Positions 47,052 through 56,609 are shown, counted from the stretch's first letter. The stretch is DNA of 64,000 nt from Lentibacter algarum (GCF_018860975.1 NZ_JAHKQI010000005.1:372001-436000), one strand, 5' to 3'. Made by a program: numbers and translations. Notes: generated by a model from the sequence alone, not told the origin.

Positions 47052-48362
47052 ATGACAACGAAATTGGGAGGAATGCTGGCAGGGGTCGCGTTCGGCGCGC
47101 TTACCGCAACAGCAGCTTCAGCCGAAGATTTGGTGATCTTCTGGGCGGAGTGGGATCCGGCGAACTACATGCAGGAACTCGTGAACGAGTATGAAGAAGA
47201 GACGGGCATTTCCGTTACCGTGGAAACAACGCCTTGGTCGGATTTCCAGACAAAGGCTTTCACCGAGTTCAACGCTCGCGGCAGCGCTTATGATATGATC
47301 ATTGGCGATAGCCAGTGGCTTGGCGCGGCGTCTGAGGGCGGCCACTATGTTGACCTGACCGATTTCTTCAAAGAGCATAACCTCGGTGAAGTGATGGCCC
47401 CGGCGACCGTGAAGTATTACGCTGAATATCCTGGCAATTCAGGCAAGTATTGGGCGATTCCAGCTGAGGGTGACGCGGTAGGCTGGTCTTATCGCAAGGA
47501 CTGGTTTGAAGACCCTGCCGAGATGGCGGCCTTCAAAGAGAAGTATGGTTATGACCTTGCGCCACCCGCGACATGGGCGCAAATGACCGACATTGCCGAG
47601 TTCTTCCACCGTCCGGATGAGGACCGTTACGGCATCGCGATCTATACCGACAACAGCTATGATGCGATGGTTATGGGTGTAGAGAACGCACTCTTCTCGT
47701 ATGGTGCTGATCTTGGTGACTTTGAAACATACAAAGTCGAGGGCTATGTGAACTCGCCAGAAGCGGTTGCTGCTCTTGAGAACTACAAGAAGCTTTACGG
47801 TTACACACCTCCGGGTTGGGCCAAGACTTTCTTTGTGGAGAACAACCAAGCGATCACCGAAGGCCTTGTTGCCATGTCGATGAACTACTTCGCATTCTTC
47901 CCGGCACTGCTGAATGAGGCTACAAACCCGCATGCTGCGAATACCGGCTTCTTTGCCAACCCGGCAGGCCCGGGCGGCGACCAGTTCGCGGCTCTTGGTG
48001 GTCAGGGTATTTCAGTGGTGAAGTATTCTGAAAATCAGGAAGAATCGATGAAGTTCCTTGAGTGGTTCATCAAGGACGAAACCCAGAAGCGCTGGGCCGA
48101 GCTTGGTGGCTATACAGCGAGCGCCGCGGTTCTTGAATCAGAAGAGTTCCGCAAAGCTACGCCTTATAACGAAGCGTTCTACCAGACGATGTTCAAGGTT
48201 AAGGACTTCTGGGCGGTGCCTGAGTTTGCTGAACTTCTGACATCAGCCAACCAGCGTCTGTATCCATTCATTGTTGGTGATGAGGGCACAGCAGAAGAAA
48301 CGCTGAATGCGCTTGCGGCTGACTGGACGGCGACGTTCAAGAAGTATGGTCGGGGCGAGTAA
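47052..48362 (+). CDS. Sugar ABC transporter, substrate-binding protein
   Basis: 436 residues from the ATG at 47052 (ribosome-binding site GGGAGG); the frame opens earlier, but the signal peptide starts here and ends TAASAED. Extracellular family 1 features are LVNEYEEETGISVTVETTPW, YDMIIGDSQWLGAASEGGHY and WSYRKDWFEDP. It should bind a sugar or polyol in the periplasm for the permeases downstream. It is first in a six-gene operon under operator copy 2, and a strong hairpin follows it. Confidence 0.93.
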   Translation: MTTKLGGMLAGVAFGALTATAASAEDLVIFWAEWDPANYMQELVNEYEEETGISVTVETTPWSDFQTKAFTEFNARGSAYDMIIGDSQWLGAASEGGHYVDLTDFFKEHNLGEVMAPATVKYYAEYPGNSGKYWAIPAEGDAVGWSYRKDWFEDPAEMAAFKEKYGYDLAPPATWAQMTDIAEFFHRPDEDRYGIAIYTDNSYDAMVMGVENALFSYGADLGDFETYKVEGYVNSPEAVAALENYKKLYGYTPPGWAKTFFVENNQAITEGLVAMSMNYFAFFPALLNEATNPHAANTGFFANPAGPGGDQFAALGGQGISVVKYSENQEESMKFLEWFIKDETQKRWAELGGYTASAAVLESEEFRKATPYNEAFYQTMFKVKDFWAVPEFAELLTSANQRLYPFIVGDEGTAEETLNALAADWTATFKKYGRGE

Positions 48363-48387
48363 CCTTACCGCAAATCCAACCAAATGA

Positions 48388-48405
48388 GGGGCGCTGCGGC
48401 GCCCC
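48388..48405 (+). terminator. Stem-loop after sugar-binding-protein gene
   Basis: Perfect GGGGCGC (48388-48394) and GCGCCCC (48399-48405) with a four-base loop, followed by TCCCTTTCCC rather than a clean T run. It probably acts as a 3' stabiliser or partial terminator that keeps the binding protein in excess over the membrane parts. Confidence 0.6.
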
Positions 48406-48444
48406 TCCCTTTCCCTACATTCGAAGTTGCAAGGAAGCAGTCCA

Positions 48445-49350
48445 GTGGCCAGCGACGTAATGACCAAACTGGATCCGAAATCAAAAGCTGCGGCTAAGGG
48501 TTTTAGTGATCTTACCATCAGAAACTTGTTCATCATTCCGACGATCGTGTTTCTCATCGTTTTCAATATTTTCCCACTGCTCTATTCGCTGGGATACTCC
48601 TTTACAGATTTTCGCGCATCTACCAACAATCCGGCGAAGTTTGTGGGCTTGCAGAACTACCGTGATCTGCTGAGCGATCCGTTCATCTGGAAGAACTTTT
48701 CAATCACCGCAAAATACGTTCTGATCTCGGTGACCGGACAAGTGGTCGTTGGCTTCGGCCTGGCGATGTTGCTTAACCGCACTCTCCCCCTCAAAGGTTT
48801 GATTACTACGCTTTTGCTCTTGCCGATGATGCTGTCGATGGCGGTTGTAGGGCTGTTCTGGAAGCTGCTGTATGATCCGAACTTTGGTATCATCAACTAC
48901 TTCCTCGGGCTTGGTAAGTTCGAGTGGCTCGCCGACCCTGACGTCGCCCTTTGGGCGATCGCGATTGTCGATATCTGGATGTGGGCACCTTTCGTGATGC
49001 TCCTATCGCTTGCTGGTTTGTCGGCGGTGCCCAAGCACCTCTATGAAGCCGCCGAGATTGATCGTGCCGGAAGCCTCTATACCTTCTTTCGGATCACTCT
49101 GCCGATGGTGGCGCCGATCCTGATGATTGCGATTATTTTCCGCACGATGGAAGCGTTCAAGACGTTTGACCTCGCGTATGTTCTCTCGTCGCAGCCGACC
49201 ACCGAGCTGATCGCTATCCGTCTCTACAAAATGGCGTTCCAGGAGTGGCAGACAGGCATGTCGTCGGCGTTTGCCTATATCGTGCTGATCATGGTCGTGG
49301 CGATCACCAATATTTATGTAAAATACCTCAACAAAGTGAAGGCGCGCTGA
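48445..49350 (+). CDS. Sugar ABC transporter, permease 1
   Basis: 301 residues from a GTG at 48445, chosen because AAGGAAG lies eight bases upstream; an ATG at 48460 is an alternative. Six helices (first NLFIIPTIVFLIVFNIFPLL), MalF/UgpA-type EAA loop HLYEAAEIDRAGSLYTFFRI. One base separates its stop from the next gene. Confidence 0.9.
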   Translation: MASDVMTKLDPKSKAAAKGFSDLTIRNLFIIPTIVFLIVFNIFPLLYSLGYSFTDFRASTNNPAKFVGLQNYRDLLSDPFIWKNFSITAKYVLISVTGQVVVGFGLAMLLNRTLPLKGLITTLLLLPMMLSMAVVGLFWKLLYDPNFGIINYFLGLGKFEWLADPDVALWAIAIVDIWMWAPFVMLLSLAGLSAVPKHLYEAAEIDRAGSLYTFFRITLPMVAPILMIAIIFRTMEAFKTFDLAYVLSSQPTTELIAIRLYKMAFQEWQTGMSSAFAYIVLIMVVAITNIYVKYLNKVKAR

Positions 49351-49351
49351 T

Positions 49352-50314
49352 ATGGCTGGTGTCCGAACCCCCCGCGAAACATGGACGAACCGTACCGCAA
49401 TTTTTGCAGTGTTCGTCGCCCTTGTTATCATGCTGACGCCGATTTACTGGATTGCAGCAACGGCCTTTAAACCACGCAATCTGGCAACGACGATCCCGCC
49501 AACTGTTGCTTTCACCCCCGAGGTTTCACCATTTGTGAAACTGTTCACCAAACGCAGCCAACTGCGCGAGCAGCCGACGCAAGAAGAGTATGATGCGGCC
49601 CCGTGGTGGGAGAAGATGGTGTTTGACGGTGGTGAAAAGGTTGTGCGCAACCGCAAGACAGGCGAGGTGCGCTCGTCAGGCTACGGTGACCGCTTCAAAA
49701 ACTCGCTGATTGTTTCGATCATCTCGACGCTGGTCGCGGTGTCGATGGGCACGCTGACGGCCTACGGGTTTAGCCGATTTAAGGTGAAGGGCGAGGACGA
49801 CTGGCTGTTCTTTATCCTGTCCACGCGCATGTTGCCCCCCGTTGTCGTCGCGATCCCGATGTTTCTTATGTATCGCGTCGTCGGCCTCAACGACACGCAC
49901 ATGGGGCTGATCATTCTCTACACCGCGTTCAACCTAAGTTTTGCAGTCTGGATCATGAAGGGGTTTATCGACGAGATCCCCAAAGAATACGAGGAAGCCG
50001 CGCTGGTTGATGGTTACACGCGCATGCAGGCTTTCTTTAAGGTGGTGTTGCCCGAGGCCCTAACCGGCATGGCGGCAACAGCGGTTTTGTGCTTCATCAC
50101 CGCGTGGAATGAATATGCCTTTGCGTTGATTATGACCAACCGCAACGCGCAGACTGCGCCGCCTTACATCCCCTCACAGGTCGGCTCGGGCTTGCCCGAC
50201 TGGACCGTGATCGCAGCAGGCACACTCTTGTTCCTGATCCCTGTGGCGATCTTCACCTTCCTTCTGCGCAATCACTTGCTGCGCGGCATGTCCTTCGGAG
50301 CGATCCGCAAATGA
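49352..50314 (+). CDS. Sugar ABC transporter, permease 2
   Basis: 320 residues, MalG/UgpE type, with a periplasmic insert of about 70 residues between helices 1 and 2 (residues 40-105, rich in charged residues, for example EEYDAAPWWEKMVFDGGEKV). The EAA loop is KEYEEAALVDGYTRMQAFFK. It overlaps the following small gene by four bases. Confidence 0.92.
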   Translation: MAGVRTPRETWTNRTAIFAVFVALVIMLTPIYWIAATAFKPRNLATTIPPTVAFTPEVSPFVKLFTKRSQLREQPTQEEYDAAPWWEKMVFDGGEKVVRNRKTGEVRSSGYGDRFKNSLIVSIISTLVAVSMGTLTAYGFSRFKVKGEDDWLFFILSTRMLPPVVVAIPMFLMYRVVGLNDTHMGLIILYTAFNLSFAVWIMKGFIDEIPKEYEEAALVDGYTRMQAFFKVVLPEALTGMAATAVLCFITAWNEYAFALIMTNRNAQTAPPYIPSQVGSGLPDWTVIAAGTLLFLIPVAIFTFLLRNHLLRGMSFGAIRK

Positions 50315-50559
50315 GTTTTCGTAGCATAAACCACAAGTACCTCGCCCCCGCGGCGCAAGGCGTGATGATCTTTGGCATCGTTTCCCTGTGCCAGCCTTGG
50401 AGCCTATTCTTGCACAAGTATGGTGTCACGCTAACGCTGTTCGGGTTGATCGCCTTTATGATCACCTCGAAAATCGCGCCAGACCCTGCACCGGAAGAAG
50501 TGTTCGATGACGAGTTTAGCGATGCGCAGAGTTCGCACAAAGACGGAGGAAACCTCTGA
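50311..50559 (+). CDS. Small membrane protein in sugar transporter operon
   Basis: 82 residues. Two hydrophobic stretches, AAQGVMIFGIVSLCQPWSLF and YGVTLTLFGLIAFMITSKIA, and an acidic C-terminal tail (PEEVFDDEFSDAQSSHKDGG). It overlaps the permease before it by four bases and the ATPase after it by one, so it is surely translated with the transporter. A role as an accessory subunit is inferred; I do not recognise the family. Similar small membrane proteins are known in glycerol-type importers with two ATPases. Confidence 0.8.
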   Translation: MSFRSINHKYLAPAAQGVMIFGIVSLCQPWSLFLHKYGVTLTLFGLIAFMITSKIAPDPAPEEVFDDEFSDAQSSHKDGGNL

Positions 50560-51647
50560 TGGCACAAATAGAAATGCGCAATGTGCAGAAATTCTTTGGC
50601 GCCAATCAGGTTCTAAAGGACTTTCACCTTACGATCGAAGACGGCGAGTTTGTTGTTATGCTTGGGCAATCAGGCGGCGGTAAAACAACGGCTCTGCGCG
50701 CCATTGCCGGACTTGAAACGATCACTGACGGTAAGATCCTGATCAACGGCAAAGAAGTGCAGGACAAGAAAGCTGCTGATCGTGACATCGCCTTTGTCTT
50801 CCAGTCCTTCTCGCTCTACCCGCATATGACGGTGCGTGAGAATATTGCCTTTCCATTACGCGCAGTGCGTATGGATGCCGCCGAACGAGATAGCGCCATC
50901 AAGGAAGTTGCCGAGACGCTGCAAATCGCGCAGCACCTTGATCGCAAGCCCTCGGCTCTGTCCGGTGGTGATATGCAGCGCGTGGCCATTGGCCGTGCTC
51001 TGGTGCGTCGCCCGCAGGCTCTTTTGATGGACGAGCCACTCGGAGTGCTCGACACCGAGTTGCGAGAACAAATGCGCGCCGAGATAAAACGCCTGCACAT
51101 CGCCCGGGGATCAACTTCGGTTTATGTGACGCACGATCAGATTGAGGCTATGAGCCTCGCTGACAGGATCGTTATCCTGCATGATGGCGTGTTGCAGCAA
51201 GTCGGCTCACCCGACGATGTCTACCTGCATCCAACCAATCTCTTTGTAGCCAAATTCGTTGGTTCACCGGTGATGAACATCGCTGATGTGCACATAGAGG
51301 GCTCTCGTGTTGCTTTGCCTGGAGATGGCGCCGGCTTTCAGTTTGACGAAACCACGCTGTCAAAGCTGCAGAACACCGGCGACGGCGTGACGCTTGGCAT
51401 CCGTCCTGAGGCCGTTCTTCTGAGCCAGAAAAAGTCGAAGGGTTATGTTGAAGCTGTGACCACCAACATTGAGCCGCTTGGCAGCCATGACATCGTAGAT
51501 GTGCGCCTCGGCGACACTGTTATGCGAGCTCGCACCGAAAGCGGGTTCGTGCGCGGAGAGGGGGCCCAAGTTTGGGTAAATCTTGACCCGTCGCAAGCGC
51601 ATTTCTTTGATAACAAAACCGAGTTAAACTTGCGGGGGGGCGCCTGA
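50559..51647 (+). CDS. Sugar ABC transporter ATPase 1 (UgpC/MalK type)
   Basis: 362 residues. Walker A GQSGGGKTTALRAIAG, signature LSGGDMQRVAIGRAL, Walker B LLMDEPLGVLD, His switch in YVTHDQIEAMSLADR. A C-terminal OB/TOBE regulatory domain starts near residue 235. It overlaps the next ATPase gene by one base. Having two different ATPases suggests a heterodimer instead of the usual MalK homodimer. Confidence 0.92.
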   Translation: MAQIEMRNVQKFFGANQVLKDFHLTIEDGEFVVMLGQSGGGKTTALRAIAGLETITDGKILINGKEVQDKKAADRDIAFVFQSFSLYPHMTVRENIAFPLRAVRMDAAERDSAIKEVAETLQIAQHLDRKPSALSGGDMQRVAIGRALVRRPQALLMDEPLGVLDTELREQMRAEIKRLHIARGSTSVYVTHDQIEAMSLADRIVILHDGVLQQVGSPDDVYLHPTNLFVAKFVGSPVMNIADVHIEGSRVALPGDGAGFQFDETTLSKLQNTGDGVTLGIRPEAVLLSQKKSKGYVEAVTTNIEPLGSHDIVDVRLGDTVMRARTESGFVRGEGAQVWVNLDPSQAHFFDNKTELNLRGGA

Positions 51648-52717
51648 TGGCAGATATCGCACTTGAAGGCATTTCCAAAAAGTTTGGCCCGAACACGGCG
51701 CTTCGCGGAGTCGACATTGACATCAAAGATGGTGAGTTCTTTGTTCTGCTCGGTCAGACGGGCGCAGGCAAAACGACGACTTTGCGGGTGATTGCGGGCC
51801 TAGAGAAGCCCGACACGGGCCGCGTGATGATTGAAGGTCAAGATGCCACCAACTGGAACGCAGCCGAGCGCGATGTGGCTCTGGTTTTGCAGCAATATTC
51901 GCTTTATCCACGGCTCACTGTGCGCGGTAATCTTGAGTTTCCGCTAAAGTCCAAAACCCAGAACTTTACGCCTGAAGAGATCAATGAGCGGGTAGAGCGT
52001 GCCGCGGAAACGCTCCAAATAACCCGCCTGCTTGATCGTAAGGTGGAGCGGCTTTCTGGCGGAGAAATGCAGCGCGTGTCAATCGGCCGCGCCATTGTGC
52101 GAAACCCGCGTGTGTTCCTGATGGACGAGCCCCTGTCGGCACTTGATGCCAACCTGCGTGATGTGTTGCGAGTCGAGCTTAAGAAGCTGCATCACGATTT
52201 GGGCGCGACCTTTGTTTTTGTGACGCATGACCAGGTCGAAGCCATGTCGATGGGTGACAAGATCGGTGTGATGAACAAAGGTAAGCTGGTGCAGGTCGGC
52301 ACGCCTGACGAAATCTACTCCAAACCGCTCAATACTTTTGTCGCACGGTCTGTAGGCACGCCGCCGATGAACTTGCTTGACGGCAAGCTAGAGGGAGACG
52401 TGGCTGTGATTGAAGCAGGCGGGCATCGTTTGCCTGTAAACGAGCCAACGGCGAAAGACGGGCAAGCGGTGTGTTTCGGTATCCGCCCGGAGGATGTTGT
52501 GATCGCGCCGGACGCGCCGGCAAAGGGCCGTGTGTTTGACGTTGAAAACCATGGCGTGATCAAGATTTTGACCATTGAAGCGGGTGGTGAGCATATCCAT
52601 GCGACCGTTTCAGCGCAGATGAAAATCGGCATTGATGATCCGGTCAACTTTGGGTGGAAACCCGAGAAGGTGCTGTTCTTTGATCCGCAGACAGGGTTGA
52701 ATCTCGGGCTTAGCTGA
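51647..52717 (+). CDS. Sugar ABC transporter ATPase 2 (UgpC/MalK type)
   Basis: 356 residues. Walker A GQTGAGKTTTLRVIAG, signature LSGGEMQRVSIGRAI, Walker [12 protein letters not shown], His switch in FVTHDQVEAMSMGDK, then a TOBE-type C-terminus. It is clearly paralogous to ATPase 1 but distinct along its length. It is the last gene of the operon; its end overlaps the convergent dehydrogenase gene by eight bases. Confidence 0.92.
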   Translation: MADIALEGISKKFGPNTALRGVDIDIKDGEFFVLLGQTGAGKTTTLRVIAGLEKPDTGRVMIEGQDATNWNAAERDVALVLQQYSLYPRLTVRGNLEFPLKSKTQNFTPEEINERVERAAETLQITRLLDRKVERLSGGEMQRVSIGRAIVRNPRVFLMDEPLSALDANLRDVLRVELKKLHHDLGATFVFVTHDQVEAMSMGDKIGVMNKGKLVQVGTPDEIYSKPLNTFVARSVGTPPMNLLDGKLEGDVAVIEAGGHRLPVNEPTAKDGQAVCFGIRPEDVVIAPDAPAKGRVFDVENHGVIKILTIEAGGEHIHATVSAQMKIGIDDPVNFGWKPEKVLFFDPQTGLNLGLS

Positions 52718-53690
52718 AACGCGCGAGGAACTTGCCCCAAATCTCCGGATTGCAGAAGTTGTCCGGCTGCTCGCCGCTGAGGATGCGAGCAGTTTCATGG
52801 ACAACGCCTTGGCCCATCCGCAGCATGCTTTCCTCGGTGATCCCCGCCATATGCGGCGTTAGGATCATGTTGGGCACACCCCAAAACGGATGATCATGCG
52901 GTAAAGGTTGCTCGGCAAACACATCAACTGCGGCGCCGCCAAGATGCCCTGCGAGGAGCGCCTCGGCCAAGGCGGCCTCATCAGTCACGGGGCCGCGTGC
53001 GACGTTGATCAGCACCGCCCCTTGCTTCATTTTGGCAAGTGCGTTGGCATCGATGATCCCGCGCGTTTCGTCAGTCAGCGGACAACATAGCACCAGCACA
53101 TCAGACCGCGCCAAGAGCGTGTCCAGTGACACCGCTTCAATACCGTCTGGCAGGTTTGCGGGGCTACGTGTCTGGGAGATCACTTTACAACCAAAGCCGT
53201 GCCGCGCCATGTTGGCGACTTGCTTGCCGACATTGCCCGCCCCCAGAAGGCCAACAGTGCGACCGGAGAGTTCACGCCCTTGATTTGAATGCGCGCGCCC
53301 AGTTTCCCAGCCGTTTAGCCGCAGATCGGTGTTTACCATCGGATTGTTTCGCAGCAAGGCCAGAGAAGACCAGAGCACATGCTCGGCCACGGTCACAGCG
53401 TTGGCACCGGGAACATTGGCAACCAACACACCTGCCTCGCTCGCCACATCAACAGGGATCATATCAAGCCCTGCACCGTGGCGCACGCAGGCCATCAAAC
53501 CAGTCTCACGGGTGATGATTTCCGGCGCGATTTTGGCCCGCACGACGATGATCTCGGCTCCGACGCTCTGTTCCAGAATGGCGCTAGGTGTCGGGGCGCT
53601 TGCCACGCGATACTCACCGAGCGCTTCAAGCGCTTGCGACACTTCGGGGTGCAAAACGTGGGTAGAAAAGATGATCTTCCGGTCGGACAT
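52710..53690 (-). CDS. D-isomer 2-hydroxyacid dehydrogenase
   Basis: 326 residues from the ATG at 53690 (ribosome-binding site TAGGTGA). The Rossmann motif is TVGLLGAGNVGKQVANMARH. Catalytic Arg in LINVARGPVTDEAAL, Glu in AVDVFAEQPLP and His in MILTPHMAG are present. It should interconvert a 2-keto and a D-2-hydroxy acid with NAD(H), for example a keto acid made from a sugar acid. It follows the GntR gene in an operon with the dehydratase and epimerase-like genes. Confidence 0.92.
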   Translation of the reverse strand: MSDRKIIFSTHVLHPEVSQALEALGEYRVASAPTPSAILEQSVGAEIIVVRAKIAPEIITRETGLMACVRHGAGLDMIPVDVASEAGVLVANVPGANAVTVAEHVLWSSLALLRNNPMVNTDLRLNGWETGRAHSNQGRELSGRTVGLLGAGNVGKQVANMARHGFGCKVISQTRSPANLPDGIEAVSLDTLLARSDVLVLCCPLTDETRGIIDANALAKMKQGAVLINVARGPVTDEAALAEALLAGHLGGAAVDVFAEQPLPHDHPFWGVPNMILTPHMAGITEESMLRMGQGVVHETARILSGEQPDNFCNPEIWGKFLARFS

Positions 53691-53699
53691 TGACGTCAC

Positions 53700-54398
53700 C
53701 TATTGTAGGGTATCTGGGTCTTTGTCTTCGAGCAGCTCAGACCAGTAGCTCATCGCGCCGCGCAGATGCGAGTTCATTAAAGCCATCGACAGTGCTCCGT
53801 CACGGCGGCGCAATGCGTCATAGATTTGCTGGTGTTCCAAATGCGACTGGCGGTTGCGCTCACCCTCGCGAAAATAGATCGACAGGCGTTTTTCGCTCAG
53901 CACGTAGAAGGTGGTGCAGAGGTTGTAGAACACCTGGTTTTGAGTGGCACGCACGATTTCGAGGTGAAAGTCATGATCAAGGCTTGCCAGCGCCTCACCG
54001 GCATCAAGGCGCTTCTGGGACTCTACCAGAATGTTTTCTAGCGTCGCAAAGTTCTCTTCGGTGGCGCGCTCGGCGGCCATTTCGGCGGCTTTGATCTCGT
54101 GGATTTTGCGCACTTCGACGGCTTCGTAGATCTGGCGAGGATCAACCGGAAGTCCTGCACGTGCAAAGAAAGCTAACTGCTCGATGCCGCGCTGGTCTTT
54201 GCGAATATAGATGCCGGACTTGGCGCGTCGCTCGATGACTTGCATTGCTTCCAGAATCGCTAGAGATTCGCGGACTTGCCCGCGGCTGACAGTGAAATGC
54301 TCTGCCAGTTCTCGCTCAGACGGCGCTTTACCATCGTTGGCTTCGGCAGCCGCTATCAGGTGCGACGCGAGCATTGGAAGGAAGTCCTTTTCCTGCAT
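53700..54398 (-). CDS. FadR-subfamily GntR regulator
   Basis: 232 residues. The N-terminal winged helix has PSERELAEHFTVSRGQVRESLAILEAMQVI. The C-terminal FCD domain (about 85-215) has metal- or ligand-binding residues around LDHDFHLEIVRATQN and the late MNSHLRGAMSYW. It sits two bases from the dehydratase gene. FadR-type proteins bind TNGT-N3-ACNA, and four such palindromes lie in the two nearby divergent promoters. It is probably a repressor released by a sugar acid or related intermediate. Confidence 0.93.
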   Translation of the reverse strand: MQEKDFLPMLASHLIAAAEANDGKAPSERELAEHFTVSRGQVRESLAILEAMQVIERRAKSGIYIRKDQRGIEQLAFFARAGLPVDPRQIYEAVEVRKIHEIKAAEMAAERATEENFATLENILVESQKRLDAGEALASLDHDFHLEIVRATQNQVFYNLCTTFYVLSEKRLSIYFREGERNRQSHLEHQQIYDALRRRDGALSMALMNSHLRGAMSYWSELLEDKDPDTLQ

Positions 54399-54399
54399 A

Positions 54400-55569
54400 T
54401 CATCCCTGTATTGCGAATTTTTCGATCACGGCCTCGTTCATATCGAGCCCAATACCATGTGCATCGGGAATTGCAATCTTGCCATCCTCAGCCTTTACAG
54501 GCGTTTTGGAGAGGTCATGGATCATTGGGTTGGCCCCAAGTGAGAACTCGACTGTCGAGCTCGAGGGCGAAGCAGCGCAGACGTGCAGCCCGGCAAAGAA
54601 GCACGGCGCGCCAGCCCAAAGATGTGGCGCGAGGCGCAAGTTGAAGGCAGAGGCGAGCGTGCCGATGCGCATGGCCTCGGTGATGCCACCGCAACAAGCG
54701 GGATCAGGTTGCAGGATATCAACGCAGCGCCCGACGATCAGATCGCGGAAGTCAAACCGCGTGCTTTCGGATTCTCCGGCGGAAATCGGGATGTGGCTGG
54801 CGGCGCGCACCTCGGCCATGCCAGGCTTGTCGTCGCCAATCACAGGCTCTTCGAACCATGCTAGGTCGCAATCGCGCGCGAGGTAGGCAAAACGTTTGGC
54901 GTCTGCCACGGTGAATGTCCCATGGGCATCAACCATGATATCGATATCAGGGCCTAGTGCCTTGCGCGCAGCAATTACCCGTTCGGCCGAGCGATGCGGT
55001 GTGCCGTCCATAGCGCCAACACGCATTTTGACGCCGTCAAACCCGCCTTGGTCAACATAGCTTTGCAGCTGAGCACCGATGTTGTCTTTGTCGGCCCAGC
55101 CACCGGATGCATAAGCGCGCAGTCGGTCGGCCTTGCGGCCACCCAGAAGTTGCCAGACAGGTTTGCTGTCGGCTTTACCGAGGATATCCCAAAGGGCGAT
55201 ATCGATCGCGCTGATCGCCGCGACTGTCAGCCCGCGCCGCGCCAGTTCTGGCATCGCGTGGCCAGACATGCGGGCCTTATCGGCACGCACGCCGTTATAC
55301 AGATCTTCCCAGATATAGGTAACATCGGCGGGATCGCGGCCAATGATCTTGGGGCCGAACTCGTGGTTAAGCAGATGCACCAAAGTGCCATACTGACCGG
55401 CCGATCCAGCAGCGTTTTTGCCTTCACCCCAGCCTACAAGGCCATCGTCGGTTTCGAGGCGCAGGATCGCTGCATCAAAGGAGCGCAGGCGCCCGAAATC
55501 GCTGACATGTTGCTTGTCTGTTTCGATGGGTATCTGAACCCACCAAGCTTGCGCCGATACAATTTTCAT
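54400..55569 (-). CDS. Enolase-superfamily dehydratase/cycloisomerase (mandelate racemase type)
   Basis: 389 residues. The catalytic base motif is GVKMRVG (K-x-R). Metal ligands are Asp in IDIMVDAHGTF, Glu in AWFEEPVIGDD and Glu in ISAGESESTRF; His is in RLAPHLWAGAP. This fits acid-sugar dehydratases and galactarolactone cycloisomerase-like enzymes. The likely step is dehydration of an aldonic acid to a 2-keto-3-deoxy acid, or a ring isomerisation of its lactone. Context with the GntR regulator and hydroxyacid dehydrogenase supports sugar-acid metabolism. Confidence 0.9.
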   Translation of the reverse strand: MKIVSAQAWWVQIPIETDKQHVSDFGRLRSFDAAILRLETDDGLVGWGEGKNAAGSAGQYGTLVHLLNHEFGPKIIGRDPADVTYIWEDLYNGVRADKARMSGHAMPELARRGLTVAAISAIDIALWDILGKADSKPVWQLLGGRKADRLRAYASGGWADKDNIGAQLQSYVDQGGFDGVKMRVGAMDGTPHRSAERVIAARKALGPDIDIMVDAHGTFTVADAKRFAYLARDCDLAWFEEPVIGDDKPGMAEVRAASHIPISAGESESTRFDFRDLIVGRCVDILQPDPACCGGITEAMRIGTLASAFNLRLAPHLWAGAPCFFAGLHVCAASPSSSTVEFSLGANPMIHDLSKTPVKAEDGKIAIPDAHGIGLDMNEAVIEKFAIQG

Positions 55570-55587
55570 TTCTAATCCCCATGCGAT

Positions 55588-55616
55588 CGGGGCGCAGACA
55601 ATACGCCTACGCCCCG
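55588..55616 (-). other. Intergenic stem-loop in epimerase-dehydratase operon
   Basis: CGGGGCG (55588-55594) and CGCCCCG (55610-55616) form a 7-bp stem between the epimerase-like gene and the dehydratase gene. There is no T run on the minus strand, so it is more likely an mRNA-processing or stability element than a terminator. Confidence 0.45.
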
Positions 55617-55630
55617 TCGAAAGCTGTTTT

Positions 55631-56518
55631 CTATTTGATCAGTGGCAGAATGGTTTCCGCCGTGATCTCCATCTGACGCGCATAGAACTCTTCTGTCAAA
55701 ACACTCGAGCCGTGGTCCTGGATGAACTTCAGCTGCTCGGGTGAAATATCAACCGGATTTGTGTCTACCATATCGGGGTAGGGCGCAGCTGGTGTGCGAT
55801 CTACAGGGGCAACAAATTCGTTTGTTACCGCGCCGTCGTAACCGATCTCTTTGAGTGTGCTGATCACGCGCGGCCAGTCAATATGACCGAGGCCGGCAGC
55901 AAAACGGTTGTTGTCTGCGACATGGAAATCAAACAAACGAGGGCCGATATCGCGGATCGTCTGGAACATGTCTTCTTCCTCAATATTGAGGTGGAAGGCA
56001 TCAAGGCAAACGCCAACTTCGGGGCTGACGGCATCGGCAAGTGCGAGGGCCTGAGCGCCGCGGTTGAAAAGATAGGTTTCAAAGCGGTTCAGCGGTTCAA
56101 CAGCAATCTTCACGCCGACTTTTTTAGCATGGGTAAAGCACTCGCGAGTCGCATCAACGACCCAGTTCCACTCTTCCTCGGGGGTGCCATCGGGCACAAC
56201 CTTGCCAACCGTGGCAGGCACCAGTGTGATGATTTCGCCTTCCAGCTCGCTCACCATAGTCAGCACGCTTTTGACGTAATCAACCGAGCGTTCGCGCTGA
56301 CCTTGGTCTTTGGCTGCGAGGTTTCTGTCGCCAAGCGTCAGTGTCACCGCACCCCAGCAACGAATGTCATGCTCTTTGAGCAACTTGCGCGTTTCTTTGG
56401 TGTCGTATTGATCCGGCTCACCCGAAATCTCGATGCTCTCATAGCCGTATTGTTTGATCCGGCGCAGCGTCGTTTCGAGCGGCTCTGCGCGCATCCAGTT
56501 ATGTGTTGAAAGATGCAT
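55631..56518 (-). CDS. Ketose 3-epimerase-like TIM-barrel protein 1
   Basis: 295 residues. Metal-site motifs resemble tagatose/allulose 3-epimerases: IAVEPLNRFETYLFNRGAQA (Glu), VCLDAFHLNIEEED (Asp and His), LFDFHVADNNRFAAGLGHIDW (His and the substrate loop) and a final Glu in AVTNEFVAP. It should isomerise or epimerise a free or 3-keto sugar. It is first gene of the minus-strand operon, with operator copy 3 at 92 bases upstream. Confidence 0.88.
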   Translation of the reverse strand: MHLSTHNWMRAEPLETTLRRIKQYGYESIEISGEPDQYDTKETRKLLKEHDIRCWGAVTLTLGDRNLAAKDQGQRERSVDYVKSVLTMVSELEGEIITLVPATVGKVVPDGTPEEEWNWVVDATRECFTHAKKVGVKIAVEPLNRFETYLFNRGAQALALADAVSPEVGVCLDAFHLNIEEEDMFQTIRDIGPRLFDFHVADNNRFAAGLGHIDWPRVISTLKEIGYDGAVTNEFVAPVDRTPAAPYPDMVDTNPVDISPEQLKFIQDHGSSVLTEEFYARQMEITAETILPLIK

Positions 56519-56609
56519 GTGGTTCTCTCCCTTAGCGTAAAAATCTCATCCAAACCGCGCAAACAAAGCACGGAATCACACGCGGCCAACTCCCTCCACG
56601 TGTGATATT

